A stretch of DNA of 64,000 nt from Flavipsychrobacter stenotrophus (GCF_002954265.1 NZ_PPSL01000002.1:186001-250000), one strand, 5' to 3'; shown: positions 12,001-21,300, counted from the first letter of the stretch. Numbers and translations: made by a program. The notes: a model not told the origin generated them from the letters alone.

Positions 12001-14333
12001 GGTGCCCAAGAATAAGTTGGTGCGCCCGATGCAGTAAGTGTTACACCTACTCCGCCGCAAACTACAGCACTTGCTGGTGTAGCGCTCAAAACCGGAGTAG
12101 CATTTACATTTATATCTCTTGTTACAATACAACCAGATGATGTATTGACGAACTGAATAGTTGCGACACCGCCACTACCGGAGAGCACACCAGTTACAAC
12201 ACCAGCAGCGCTAACCGTTGCTATGGCAGTATTAAGGCTCGACCATGTACCGGCACCCATAGTTGCTGACCAGGTTGTACTTGCTCCCTGACAAATAGTA
12301 ACAGTACCCCCTGAAATAACCGGGGTAACATTATTAACCGTCACTAAACCCGACTGTGCATGGCATTGTGAAGTAGGATTGGTCGCAAATACATAATAAT
12401 AAGTAGTTGCGGCCGAAGGGGTTGAAACCACTGTACTTGTTGATGTACTGCTTAACCCAACGGCAGTGCCACCTGCACCATCAGTCCATAAAAATTGGGT
12501 AGCACCTGCACCAGAAGGAGTGGCGGTTAAAGTTATGCCGGCACCCGTAGCACAATAATTAGCCGTGGACGGTGAAGCAGACAATGTAAAACCGACGCCT
12601 GCTACTATTACCGGCTTAGTTAAAGTAACCGAGCAGCCGGCATCGACATATGAAATAATTGCAGTACCGGTAGACACACCATATACTGTACCTGTGGCAG
12701 ACCCCACTGTGGCAACAGCCAGATCACTACTGGAATAACTACCAAGTGCTCCGGATGCGTACACTAAAGGACTAGGTGTCATGGCCGCAAAATAATAAAC
12801 AGTACCTGGATAGCACACAGTATCACCACCGGATGGAACGGATCCGCCAACAGTAACATCTATAAATGTTGGCACCGGGTCATAAGTTACTGTCGATGTA
12901 GCTGTTGACGTACAACTACCTAATGAAGCAACAACCGTATAGGTAGTAGTGACTGAAGGACTCGCCCCCACCGTAGGACTACCCGAAGAACTAACAGAAG
13001 ATGTTAAAGAAGCTGCGGGCGCCCAAACAAATGATGTACCTGTGCCTGCTGGTGTCAGCGTTACGGGTCCATTGACATTGTTACTACAATAGTAGGTAGT
13101 ACTCCGGGTAACAGTTGGTGTTGTTGGCAATGGAGCAACAGTTATTGTCTGATCGACCGCACACCCGGCCAAACTTGTATATCTCGCGGTAACAGTACCC
13201 GCAGATGTTCCGGTATATCTACCAGTTGCACCAACTACACTAGCCGCTCCGGTACCACCGGCAACAACACTCCAGGTTCCACCAGATGGTGTTGCCGATA
13301 AAGTAATAGCTGTACCACTACAAAATGTAAAAGAACCTGTAGAACTCGCTACACCACTTGGTGTAGGGTTAACTGTAACAAGCGCTGTTCCGGTAACCGT
13401 ACAGTTTCCTCGCGCTGCTGTAACTATATAACTACCTGCACTAGCAGGAGCAACAGTAAAGCTGGAAGGATTTTGTGAAGCTGCATTAAATGAGTTAGGA
13501 CCACTCCATGAATAAGTAGCACCAGTAAGTGTGTTGGCAGTAAGTGCAAGCGTTGCACCCTCGCACAACGTGGCTGGTGTAGCAGTAGCGGTAACAGCAG
13601 GGCAATAAGAGAATGTAAGACCTGAAGTAGGAAGAGTTGTACCGGCTATCTGTGAAACCATAGCAGCAACAGCAGCCGATGTGCGGGATGTAGAAGCAGA
13701 AGAGCTATTCCAGTTTCCACTGGTCAAAACAGAGCGACCAACCCAGTTATTGGCTGTAGCACTTGGCCCCCAAATACCGCAATAACCTGCGAGAGTAGCA
13801 TAGTTCCCTGTAAAAGACCCATACACCATCTGTATCATATTAGATGTTTCGTATAACCTGATCTGAAAATTCCATACCTGCGTTCCTCCATAATGCCTAC
13901 AGTTAGGCCACTCCACAACAAATATTCTGTTAGGTGAAGTACCCAATACAGACTTTCTTACAGGCAACGCGCCGGTAGTATTGTACTGTAGATCCTGAGC
14001 ATTCGCCCCTATCGTAAAAATACCCGCAGTATTAGTCGTGTTAGGCGTGTACGTATAGTTTGTTGTTCCACCAAATTCAATATAGCCGTTTGATGAAACA
14101 AAAACATTGGCATTAGCAGCAAATGCCGTTCCCATCACATTAAATGCAAATGGTATTGTGGTAGAAGTTGTTCCATCGTCCCACGATGAGAGGAGCGCTA
14201 CATACAGCGGATCGCCTGTTGTAACAGCTGTGTAAGTCGTAGATGACTGAGCAAAACTGTAAAACGAACTCTGCGCAAAACCTGTAAAAACGGTTAGGCA
14301 GCTAACAACGAGAAAGAGGTATATCTTCTTCAT
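78..14333 (-). CDS. Giant T9SS-secreted Ig-repeat surface protein (4751 aa)
   Basis: This is a very large secreted, probably cell-surface protein, likely an adhesin or matrix protein. The ATG at 14333 gives a clean signal peptide (MKKIYLFLVVSCLTVFTGFAQ); a longer reading would need a TTG eight codons upstream. A beta-sandwich domain fills about residues 20-270 and recurs twice, at about 886-1060 and 1613-1790. Dozens of Ig-like repeats follow, many of the bacterial Big_2 type with the pattern GGTWSSS..IATVNSSTG..G. Four MAM/jelly-roll-like domains lie at about 2230-2400, 2630-2800, 3025-3200 and 3425-3610. From about 3925 the protein matches the C-terminus of the neighbouring giant protein. 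The last 80 residues form a T9SS type A sorting domain (TMTPNPTTDDVKISF, ending QRLVKE). The family is clear; ligand and exact role are not. Residue positions are approximate. Confidence 0.93.
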   Translation of the reverse strand: MKKIYLFLVVSCLTVFTGFAQSSFYSFAQSSTTYTAVTTGDPLYVALLSSWDDGTTSTTIPFAFNVMGTAFAANANVFVSSNGYIEFGGTTNYTYTPNTTNTAGIFTIGANAQDLQYNTTGALPVRKSVLGTSPNRIFVVEWPNCRHYGGTQVWNFQIRLYETSNMIQMVYGSFTGNYATLAGYCGIWGPSATANNWVGRSVLTSGNWNSSSASTSRTSAAVAAMVSQIAGTTLPTSGLTFSYCPAVTATATPATLCEGATLALTANTLTGATYSWSGPNSFNAASQNPSSFTVAPASAGSYIVTAARGNCTVTGTALVTVNPTPSGVASSTGSFTFCSGTAITLSATPSGGTWSVVAGGTGAASVVGATGRYTGTSAGTVTARYTSLAGCAVDQTITVAPLPTTPTVTRSTTYYCSNNVNGPVTLTPAGTGTSFVWAPAASLTSSVSSSGSPTVGASPSVTTTYTVVASLGSCTSTATSTVTYDPVPTFIDVTVGGSVPSGGDTVCYPGTVYYFAAMTPSPLVYASGALGSYSSSDLAVATVGSATGTVYGVSTGTAIISYVDAGCSVTLTKPVIVAGVGFTLSASPSTANYCATGAGITLTATPSGAGATQFLWTDGAGGTAVGLSSTSTSTVVSTPSAATTYYYVFATNPTSQCHAQSGLVTVNNVTPVISGGTVTICQGASTTWSATMGAGTWSSLNTAIATVSAAGVVTGVLSGSGGVATIQFVNTSSGCIVTRDINVNATPVLSATPASAVVCGGVGVTLTASGAPTYSWAPNTSLSATTGSTVFTTAASAITYTITGTSVAGCTSTLTKAVGVGTGVAVLAATTSASVCPGGNVTLSGAGYFTSGTSYTVTTIPFSLATLTGAAVTSVSGDETNSAALSLPFTFNFFGTNYTTFSLQCNGFMTLGSTIPATNYSASNLPNTAAPRPAIMIFGRDLNAVTALRYETFGTAPNRSFVVYFKDVSTYGSTDLAFDGQIILYETINVIDLMIARKSSTSTCNVGIQDATGTLYASPFGAASVNATGLTNTGYRFSMPVTSPTYAWTPTSGVTSTAGGTTAATVSSPTTYSLTVTSTAGCSGTGTVAVGNYPLPTVSISAATPCYNVPMTASGAVSYTWAPNTTISATTGATVTATPVTAITYTATGTSVNGCLGTGTKTINPVPVITASSATYCSSGSPVAITGSGGSTYTWAPFATLSSSAGTSVNASPSATTTYTVTGTTAAGCVGTGTTSVTFNGATTVITGPSATLCLPGSMNLTQGGSGGTWSSSDPSVATVDQAGVVYGVIAGSSTTITYDNPTCGGSATYLVNVANGGFTVSVATPSGTNYCNSGTALPLTASNTGSAINYSWSPSSGLDATNTASVNASPAATTTIYTVTASDGTCTNNTTVTINNITPAPISGGVTALCTGFSTTWTSSGGNTWSSSAPAVASVNSSTGVIAALSIGTATITYTNTSTGCYVVRNITVNGSPSLAASPATAAVCSGIGVTLTASGASTYSWAPNTSLSATTGASVVSTAGSAITYTITGTSATGCTATLTKSVGVGSAVSATATASSFTVCAGSPVTLTGAGYIASGTSYTVTSVPFAYRTLTGAAVTSVSGDETNSAALSLPFTFNFFGTNYTQFSLQCNGFMTLGNAIPATNYSPNNLPSNGNSNPAILLFGRDLNALTAIQYETFGTSPNRSFVVYFKDVSTFGSTDLAFDGQIILYETSNIVDLMIARKSAVNTSNVGIQNAGGTLYASPFGAASVNATGLTNTGYRFSIPLTGGTYAWTPTSGVASTASAVTSASVTGTTTYSVTATNPTSGCNATATTTVYNYPAVLPSITPATVTACIGVSTTLSIDQVTAGSGTWSHGSYGAIATVNSSTGAVTGVSAGTAVITFTNLCGTTTTRNVVVNPAPTAISVTPTVTSLCMGGTATLSNGTPGGTWTSSSPTVASINASTGVITTIAGGSTTFTYATGCGAPATISFSVNDAPVDITPLTTVDACIGQTTTLSEASLGGTWSHGVFGSIATVNSSTGVVTGVSAGTATITYGNGCGADVYRDVNVNPAPGAIGGFGTICQATSATLTNSLPGGTWVSNNTAIATVDATTGEVGGVAGGTTTISYVTTGCNAVTASETITPLPAAIGGASIMCTSNTTTLTNTVPGGANPWSSTSATGSGSINTATGVLTSTASVGTVTVSYTNTCGSVGKVVTVSSTPASISGTTSLCASGTPTVLSQNFNDTVGQIPSGGLWTIRSYGSNPASTNNWRLVPASPTAGTWTNTTVTGDGSNFIGANADAEGSGTTIKSYITSPTFSTVGLTTATLTFNEYGLSNSVWDAALLIQYTTDGGTAWNNLASFYGGSSGATSWTAGTPNYSIAIPSDAVGQPNVQIRFYYQSSWGFYWAMDNVKIIGPSIAPTSTLTDATPAGATPWSSGNTAIATINSSTGVMTGVAGGTTNITYTTPCGTTFTPVTINAAPAPVGGSSSVCVGATITLTNASTGGTWSSLSPTVATVNPSTGAVTGLAGGTSYIAYGSSCGASTVKLVTVIAAPTAITGSTALCPTSTGNLGQLLNTATGTWSSATPAAVTVNSSTGVNGAAGASGTSSIITFTGTCGSATTTVTVGGGGATAPIVGSTTLCAPLATATDVLINNFNTSYTGSLGGTWNMSVNAGNFACGFNRTTGGGIGDGSVYLASSPTSAPASGANVELITPSFSTVGMTSATVTFNHYLVYAAAVSTTVDYSTNGGSSWTTITTYSASTGTTTWSSATPNGSVTLPAGALGNAATLLRWKASGISAGTGSLWYLDNFKLQAKYAPSTVYTDATPGGSWSSTNSAAATVSGGTVFGVAAGSSNISYTTSCGGVVKTITVTPAPGSITGASTTLCASTSMTLSNSSAGGTWSSSNTSVATVNPSTGVVTGVGTGTADITYVTACGTPPPYTLTVLAQPAAIVGATSLCTSSSATLTNTTTGGTWSTTAPTVVSINASTGVMTSFLVTGTPVTISYNNGCTAATSSVVVSGSPGAISGTTTLCVPSTGTTTLIDQNFTSLTGATGGTWSVVNTSGNSTSYFQIAASPGFSGLITGDGTNFAQAVPNTYGSGVAVTELRSPSFSTSSMTIATVSLNLYYSALSGDVVTLDYSTNGGSSWSNLASTGGTTFGTATWTSATPTYTTNLPAAALNQSNVMLRVYYSSNGGNWMGVDNVLVVANKFRTLLTDATAGGSWATTASSIASVNASSGIMTAVAAGTANISYTACSASVGTPVTIKGTPGAITGISSFCIGASITASNSATGGTWSVVNTAVATIDANTGQLFGVGAGTTTISYSNGCGNAVGTSITVKAPPAAIVGASSMCPTTSSPAFTSTTNLTNTVGGGTWSTSDPTVATVGSFSGVVTAALTGVSGNSVTITYGNGCGTDAIKIIDIDGTTDPIVGASTICSSPSPLVLTSFESGVPSTSGSPVDGWSYVQGVGAANGYFSSMVGASTTNPTSGVPTGGGTNVVMFGSNTITAGNTAALVSPAFDLTGANGGRVSFYMYRDGTAGVASNYDSIAVYVNTTPTIGGTRIGSVCRSRTLTTAFTGTVGAASWQKVTYTIPATISGATNYVVIKGVSAAGNNMYLDSLMIRNNTSVTTLTDATAGGTWSTSTPSVATVTATGIVSSVASITSSSTVTISYTGACGAPVENVMTVNPTPGTNTAGATTLCPGGTTTMANTNTVPGGAWSSSNTAVATVNSSTGVVTGVGAGSAIISYTAGCGNPGITAITVNSLPTVSLVTSSATTLCAGSAFTLTAGSVTGTGGLTSYNWSGPAGYATTGTATAVTYTVPDASATGQYSLTVTYPGAGCTSAPVQTGTVTVNDYPVVYNVTGGNGCTATGIAVGLNNSQTSVINYSLIKSPSTVIATQTGTSTTLAFAPVTANGTYFVKATSAVGCISTMNGADTINTTPSASVSAAMPNICQPTASASIGISTIVGAPTTYSVAWDATALSDGGFSNISGATLSGSSVTLIYNPAGGAGSFDGTLTLSNAACTSAPYPVHTIVHSNPVVTVSAVNVPCMGYAGSIDFTGTDSATVSYSKDGAAATSFTFSGTTHNLSTGLITSAHNYLIIDAHNAVCTTTVGTTITIDPTPMAWVGGTGGAGHESEWNRTTNWSCGFVPTVADDVSIQAAAFNPVIPSAFTATTRNLTVSSGGVLVVDGSGKVEVGGSYNNSAQVLGAGKVVLNGASAQTITGIGTTNNLELNNSNGATINIGSRMIIGSTITITVGTLTTNDSLELASTDTNSTARIAEIPASGAVISGKVKVDQYVMGGFRRYRFFGHPFSDTILLNQLQPYIDITGPGGTANGFRPTASNAPSAYRLDPYVSNSSVGYDPGWKPFTKINAGAADSNMVHPGQGIRLFFRGAKGEGLGYAGWAGAYTPSSTTFKMMGNVNQGNVSIPLAQGVSATLQSFNMVGNPYASPVDMGTVIFNARAAGQVMGGAFFVFDPAMGAGGQFVSVNLGGSAVPYYVQANTCIQVQADHDGAHIDFTESDKSASTSNYLYKTPVQYTALSVYDEKNHIWDMLKINFNDKATDENDRMLDAAKPMGAADFNFYTKSADNLNLAVDSRPFVAEKVIPLGIASGYQQNFIIRADNVVVPAGGSLVLHDKLLEKYVDLNAGTEYPFTIGKDKTTQGDRFELALKSNVPAAVKSLAVTMTPNPTTDDVKISFTSGKKEKVTVRVMDISGVSIYNQDLGVQQNGTVSVPLSTFAAGIYMVELTQGEQKVTQRLVKE
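8985..11806. repeat. Long direct repeat inside the giant gene, period 2181 bp
   Basis: Two segments of about 640 bp, 8985-9625 and 11166-11806, are nearly the same in sequence. The shared string AGAAACGGTA lies at 9041 and 11222, exactly 2181 bp (727 codons) apart. Both encode the same beta-sandwich domain (SGDETNSAALSLPFTFNFFG). The Ig-like domains N-terminal to each segment also match in order but are more diverged, so the whole unit of about 2.2 kb appears duplicated in frame. Confidence 0.85.
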
Positions 14334-15273
14334 ACTCACAAATTTTAAATTCTTCAAAATGGGTATACTTTAAACAATAATTAACACCCCGAAAGGACGG
14401 AGTGTAGAATTTATTCGCAAACTATAGAATTATAAACTTAAAAACAAATAATTGTTATGAATTTTTAATTTTCAGTAAATAATATCTATAACTATTAAAC
14501 AATGTAACCTTTATAATACCTATTAGTTAGTTTTTACAACAACATATGATTATCAACAGTTTGTAAATAGCCGATATAATATTTGTTACGTAATTATTAG
14601 CTTTTAGTTATAAACCAAAGTTAATGCATAATGCATATCAAAAAACAACCATTAACGAAAAAACAACTAAAAATATTTGGGTTACATTTATCTACATGTG
14701 TAAGTGCGTTTTCAGCCTGCTTATGCAAGACACAAAAATGAGTATTGGCGCATATTTGAAAGGAAAATAGTAGCTCATACGAAAAATTATTGTAAATCCA
14801 AAAAAACGTGCATTTGTGGATAACTAATTCGTAAAAACATCGAAAAATGGAGTGAATTGCACTTAAAACGAGTGTATCAACATGCATAAACGAGCACCAC
14901 CGTTATATAGAATGCTGAAATGCAACCATATATCTATCCCAAAAAGATATTGAGGTACATACATTTATATACACTAGATCACTTACAAAAAAGTAACGAA
15001 TAGCATGCAATTTTGCAGGTCAAAACGAGATGGTACAAAGTCATATCCACCTCAGAAAACGGTTGTCTAAAAGTGTGTAGATACCATAAAAGCCACGGTA
15101 AAAAGTGTGAAAATACAGCACGATCTATGCACTATAATTGAAAGATTCTCAGCCAAAATTCTGTTGGTCAATTTGACCACGTGCCGCATTATTCTTACCA
15201 CAAACCAATATGTGAACAGCCTTCTACAGCCGCCACCTTACCGGTAATGAAAGACAGATAATGGCACTAAACA
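14334..15273. other. Gene-free AT-rich region upstream of the giant gene
   Basis: About 940 bp without a credible gene; the only longish reading frame (minus strand, 14621-14887) has no recognisable features. It probably carries the promoter and control region of the giant gene. Near the start codon there is a weak hairpin (about 14386-14405, ACACCCC with GGAGTGT, one G-T pair). A 15-bp palindrome (TGGTCAA-T-TTGACCA) sits at 15165-15179. No exact TAnnTTTG box was found close to the start; TATAGTTTG (minus strand, near 14420) is off by one base in spacing. Confidence 0.6.
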
Positions 15274-15312
15274 AAGAAGCCGGAAGCACATATAATGTGC
15301 TTCCGGCTTCTT
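15274..15312 (-). terminator. Rho-independent terminator of the second giant gene
   Basis: A perfect 17-bp inverted repeat (arms 15274-15290 and 15296-15312, loop TATAA) lies 17 bp past the stop codon of the 2769-aa gene. The minus-strand transcript ends the stem with UU and then GUUUAGUGCC, so the U tract is short. The stem is strong. Confidence 0.8.
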
Positions 15313-15329
15313 AAAAATGTTCCTTGTTA

Positions 15330-18300
15330 TTATTCCTTAACCAACTTCTGTATTGAATGCTCAGTACCCGAAGTAAGCTCTATCATGTATATTCCTGAAG
15401 CAAACTTACCAAGAGAAACTACGGTGTTGCCATTCTGTACAGCACCCAGATCCTGAGTGTAAACTGTTACACCAGACATGTCCATAACTCTGATAGATAC
15501 ATTGTCCTTCTTGTTAGAAGTGAACGATATCTTAACATCATCAGATGTAGGGTTTGGCGCCATAGTTACCTTGAAGCCGGTAGCAACTACCTGTGCAGGC
15601 TTCATAGCAATCTCAAACCTGTCATTGCCCTGCGAAGATTTGTCGTTAGAAACAGTAAACCTGTATTCAGTACCTGCCTGCAGCTCTACATATTTCTTCA
15701 GCATCTTATCGTGCAGGAACACAGCAGTACCTTCGGCCAGCTTCATATCGTCGGCCCTGATAATGAAGTCTTGCTTGTAAGGGCTAGATATACCAAGTGG
15801 AATCGTAGCGTCCTTTACAAACGGACGAGCATCAATAACCATTTTCTTATTATCAGCAGACATACTGTAGAAATTGAAATCTGCACCAGATGGCTTAACG
15901 GCATCATACTTAGCATCTTCAGCATCATTTGCCGCGCTGTTAAACCTTAACTTCCACATATCCCACATATGATAATTTGCATCATAAATATTCAACGTCA
16001 GATGTTCGGAAGAAGATTGCTTGAATAACGGCGTAGTCACAGTATCTGACTTCATACTCTCAGTGAAAGTAATGTGTTTGTTGTTGCCTGCGGCACGTAC
16101 CTGGAAGCAGGCATTTGCTTGTAAGAAGTAGTTAGAACCGTCAATATCAACAGGCTGGAACTGACCAGCAACCCCGAGTGAAGCATTCCAAACATAAGCA
16201 GCGGCACCCGTAATATCGCCGGTACCACTCATATTCAGATCGCTTGCGTTCCACAAAGCAGCACCAATATTTACCGGAGATGCGAAAGGATTACCTACCA
16301 TGTTGAAATCCATAAGAGTAGGATCTGGCCCTGCCCCTCTGTTCAATGTGATTACCTTTGTGCCTTGGTTAACATTACCGATCATAGCAACAGTGTTTTC
16401 ATGAATTATATATGGGAATCCAATCAAACCTTCGCCCTTGGCACCTCTCATAAATAAACGTAATCCCTGACCCGGCTTCAACTTGTTAGAGTCTGCGGCT
16501 GTACCATTGATCTTAGTAATTGGTTTCCAACCCGGATCGTAGCCTAGACTTGAATTCTCAGTAAATGGATCAAGTCTGAAAGCAGAAGGGGCGTTAGTAG
16601 TTGTAGTAGTAAATCCATTACCTGCACCACCTGAACCTGTGATATCCATATAAAACTGTAGCTGGCTCAATGACAAAGTGTCACTGAATGGATGTGCCCA
16701 GAAACGGAAACGGCGATAACCTGCAGGTATGTATTGATATACTTTTACCTTTCCTGTTATTGATGCACCTGCACCAGGAATCTCACCTATCCTTGCGCTA
16801 CCATTCGCATCAGAGAATAAAGCAAGGCTGTCATTCGTAGCCAGGTCTCCCGCATTAACGGTAAGCAAAGATTTCACAGTCGCGCGTGCGCCGGTGTTGA
16901 TAGTAGCCCCTGCACTATTGTCGATTGTAAGACGGTCTACAAAACCGATACCATCAATAGTTTGAGCAGACGTGCCGTTCATAATCATTGTACCTGCGCC
17001 TATTACAATACCGTTGTTCGAAACATTACCCTTAACGTTCAATACTGATGCGGTATTTAAGGTTAGTGTTGCTCCGGAAAGCAATGTTATATCTAATGCA
17101 TTAGCAATAGAATCAGCTAATACTTCAGGGCGGGGAGTAATGTTTGAAATGTGTACTATGTCAGTATCTCCCGGCACTTCCAGACAAGTCCAGTTATTTG
17201 CCTGATTCCATTCCGTAGTATGGCTGGTTACACCACCCACCCAATTCATACTTATAGGGCTAACATTCTGTGTAGTATTGTAAGTAGTTGTACAATGTAC
17301 ATCCTGAACGTCTATCAATACATAAGCATGACTTGCCGTAACATGTGGAAGTGCGAGTGTAAACGCACCACCGGTAAGCACCTCTGGCGAAGCAGTAATG
17401 CCATCTACAGAATAATTAAAGCTAGCATCAATCGTACCGGTAAATAAAATTTCAGCGTAGTGATTGTTACAAGGAGTAGCGGTAGATGCACCGATTGACG
17501 CCGTTGGCGGATCGTAAGAGTTGAAAGCGACATCATATGCTGGTGTGCTGGTACAACTTGCATCTGATACAGTTATTGATGAATGATACGTTTGTCCTGC
17601 AACCGCAGTACCTGGCACTACCAGTGTTATAGTACCACCAGACAACACAGCATTTGAAACATCTAAAAATCCTGCAGCCAATGCAGTAGCATCGTATGCA
17701 ACACTGTAGTTGGTTGGTGTTCCATCAACTGCAGAATATCCTATTGGCAAAGTAGTTGCGCCTATACATAAAGCAGGGGCAGCGTCTGGGCTGATATCCA
17801 CTTTATTAACTGTGAGCGTATTGGAAGCACTTCCGCTTAAATTCGTTCCTGTCACAGTGATCTGGTAGCTGATGGTTGGTGTTCCAAAAGCCAGACCTTG
17901 CACTACTCCTGTAGACGAATTAATGGTAGCCAACGAAGGGTCAGTACTCGTCCACTGTCCCGAAAGATCGGTAGGCAAGGGAGAACCTGTATAAGGAGAA
18001 CCTATAGAAGCCGTTGAATAAGACAATGTAGTAGTAGCCAGGTAACACAATGGCGTAGGAACACCTGTGATCGAACCTATATTTAAAGTTGGCTTATTTC
18101 TGATTATAGAAATAGTATTATCTGAAATATTCGCTACGATCAGGTCAGGATATTTATCCTTATCTAGGTCTGCTACAATTACACCGGCAGAGGCTGCACT
18201 ACCTCCCGTATGAAGAATGAAAGGAGCAGAGAAGGCCGGCGTACCAACAAGAGTAGTAGTGTTTGTATAAATCAGCATTGTGTCAGATGTTGCTCCACCA

Positions 18301-21300
18301 ATAGCATTATTAGAGCTAACTGCAATCACGTCCACCTTTCCATCACCATTCATATCAGCAACAGCCAAACCAGCAGGAGCAAGAGAAACTGTACCCGATG
18401 GGCCGGCATATGTCAATCCGGTCATTGAGTAAGAAGGAGTAGCAACAAATGGTGCTGTAGTGTCATTGGTATTCAAGTAAACATCAATTGTGCTTGATAA
18501 TTGATTACTCACAACCAGATCCAAAGAACCATCTCCGTTAAAATCAGCAGTCGCAATATCCGCCGCACCTATTCCGGTAGTAAGTGGACCAGACTGCAAG
18601 GTGAAAGATATCGTTCCTACCGATGGGCATGTATTCTTGAATATTGATACTGTACCTGCACCGGTTCTGTTCTGGTCTATCATTGCAATATCAATTTTAC
18701 CATCACCGGTAAAATCTCCCGAACAAGCACTTGAGCCCGTGGCACCAGTGTTATTATTAGAGGTATATGTTACTGTATCGAAAAAAGCACTTGCGGTACC
18801 GAAAGAAACTCCTGATGTGGTCTTGTTCCTTATAACAACCAGACGACTTTCATTTGTACCTGTTCCACTACTACCAAAACAACCACCTGCGATATCCGGT
18901 CTGCCATCTTTGTCAAAATCCGCGATAGTGATCTTTTGTGCATTTGCGGCACGCGGGTTATAGCTCACATCTGTACGGGTATCATATGTAATGGCACCGT
19001 GTAACGTTGTGCTGTAACCGGTTGTAACGTTTCTAAATACGTTTATAGCAGCCGAGTTGATTGAAGATACAATCACGTCCGGCTTGCCGTCATCATCCAT
19101 ATCGGCAATCTTAACCGAAGTTCCTATTGCAGATGATGCTCTGAAACTAACACGACGGAAAGTTGACGTGGAGAAATCAGCCGAGCCACCGTTCGTCCCA
19201 ATATTTTCATAGGTTGCGATGTAAGATGTTGCAGGAGAAAGTTTACCTGTAAGCACTACAAGATCAAGATCACCATCACCATCCAGATCACCCACCGCAC
19301 TGTTCCACGGCGTAAAACCGAAATTGGTACTGGAATCGGTGGCATATGTAACTGGTGTCTGGAATGTCTGTGCTGTTGTAAAATATTCATTCTTATAATC
19401 AGGTACAAAAACCTTTGGTGAATTAGCTGACAAATGCGTTGTAATGTCATTAACCGTAACAAGGTCCGCAGTTGCACCTACAGGAACAGTGACAATTAGC
19501 GTACTGATGGTAGAAGTAGTATCGGCATTTACTCCGGTAGCACCAAACGATACTTTATTGAAACTTGGTACAATATTAAAATTAGACCCGGTAATAGAAA
19601 TTGTCTGACCTGGTGCCACCCCTGCATAAGCACTAAGCGCAGTTATTATAGGTGGGTGGCCTACAAGAACTAACGACTGTTCTGTACCCGTTATGGCAAG
19701 AGGTGAACTTGAAGATATGCGTATCTTGTATGTACCCACCGGAGTAAGTGATGGTATAGTAACAGCAATAGGACTTACCGTACTACTGGCGCTGGCAATA
19801 GGTGAAACGTATGAGCCGGCAATGTCAGATACTTCTACGGTATAAACAGTACCTGCTGGTAGTGTAGGCCCTGTATAGGTATAGCCAACTGTGAGGGCAA
19901 TAGGGTTGTCATTATAATATGGACCAGCTGGTGAAGGTGCATTTGTAGTTATAAATGCTTTTGGCACAACCTCGCCCGTACTCAACTGTAATGCGTCATA
20001 TACATATGTACCGTCGTCAAACTTGATTTGTGCAAGATTGGCACCAAGGCCGGCTGCTGTACCAAAAAATACTTTTCCTTTCGTGCTTACAGCAGTACCG
20101 CTTTGGAATGAACCCTGCCAGCCGCGTATAGTTAGCAATGCACCACCGGTCCAGCCGGTAGCAGATGTTCCAAATTTAATAGAGTGTGCTGCACCTGTTC
20201 CCAGAGTAATGGTACTGTTAGACGTTAGTGTTACTGTTCCACAGTTGATTATGGTAGTTCCACCAATACCACCTGTAGATATGGCACCACCACTTAGATA
20301 AGTAGGCGCTGACAATGTAACAGTGGCTCCGGTAAATGTAAGGGTAGCCGGTGGTGCTGACGGTGAAATATTTAATACACCACCCGACAACGTGATACCA
20401 CCTGCACCTAAGGTAACTGTCGCAGCTCCTGTAATATTCAATGATCCCGATGACATGGTAAGTGTTCCCGAAGTTCCTTGTGTTACTGCGGCAGCATTTG
20501 CAAGCGTTACAGAAGTACCTGAAATATTCATACTTCCCAGTGTAACAACACCAGCTGTATTCGCAACTCTAAAAGTACCACCTGATGCGGAAATACCGCC
20601 CAAACCAAGACTTGCTGCAACAGAACCATTTATCGTCAGCGATCCGCTGGATATGGCAACAGGGCTTCCTGAAGCGTTCTGCTGTAAAGTTGCGCCATTG
20701 GTAAGTGTGACATTAGCACCTGAAACCGTAAGACTTCCTAAAGTTAACGATACTGAGTTTACCACCGTCATTGAACCGCTTGAAGCCACTATACCACCAG
20801 TGTACCCCAGCGTAGTTAACGCCGCCGGTGTGACAACAAGCGCACCACCACTAACGGTAACACCGCCATCGGCAAATGTACTTCCAGTTAATGAAGGTGC
20901 AAGAGTAAATGTTCCTGCCCCAACAGTCAAAGAGCCGGTGTGTGCATGAGCACCACTGGTAAGCGTTAGTGCTCCGGAGCCCAATTTTGTAAGATTTCCG
21001 GGACCGGTGATCGTATTCTTTAAACTTGTTACGCCGGTACGGTCACCAAAAGTCGTATTTGAAGTTTGTGTAATAGTCAATGCTGACCCAGAAGCAAGGT
21101 TCAAAACATTTACCTGATTACCAGAAACTTTTGTCCATGAACTGCTCAATTCAGAAACAGTTTGCGTATTGTTGAGTGTTAATGTCAAAGTAGTTGTTGA
21201 CGCTTCCGCAATTTCCAGGGGACCAGAGCCCAGAGATGAACCTGAAAGTACTGTAGCAGCACCTTCACTCAGCTTAAAGCCACCCGCTCCTGAAATTGAA

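Noticed and set aside
14621-14887. An 88-codon open frame on the minus strand in the gap upstream of the giant gene
   Set aside because: It has no recognisable domain, unusual Cys/Phe/Ile composition typical of translated AT-rich noncoding DNA, and no convincing promoter or ribosome site.
20323-20949. A 208-codon open frame on the plus strand
   Set aside because: It lies opposite the beta-helix region of the giant protein and its Pro/Val-rich composition mirrors the repeat codons on the other strand, so it is a shadow.
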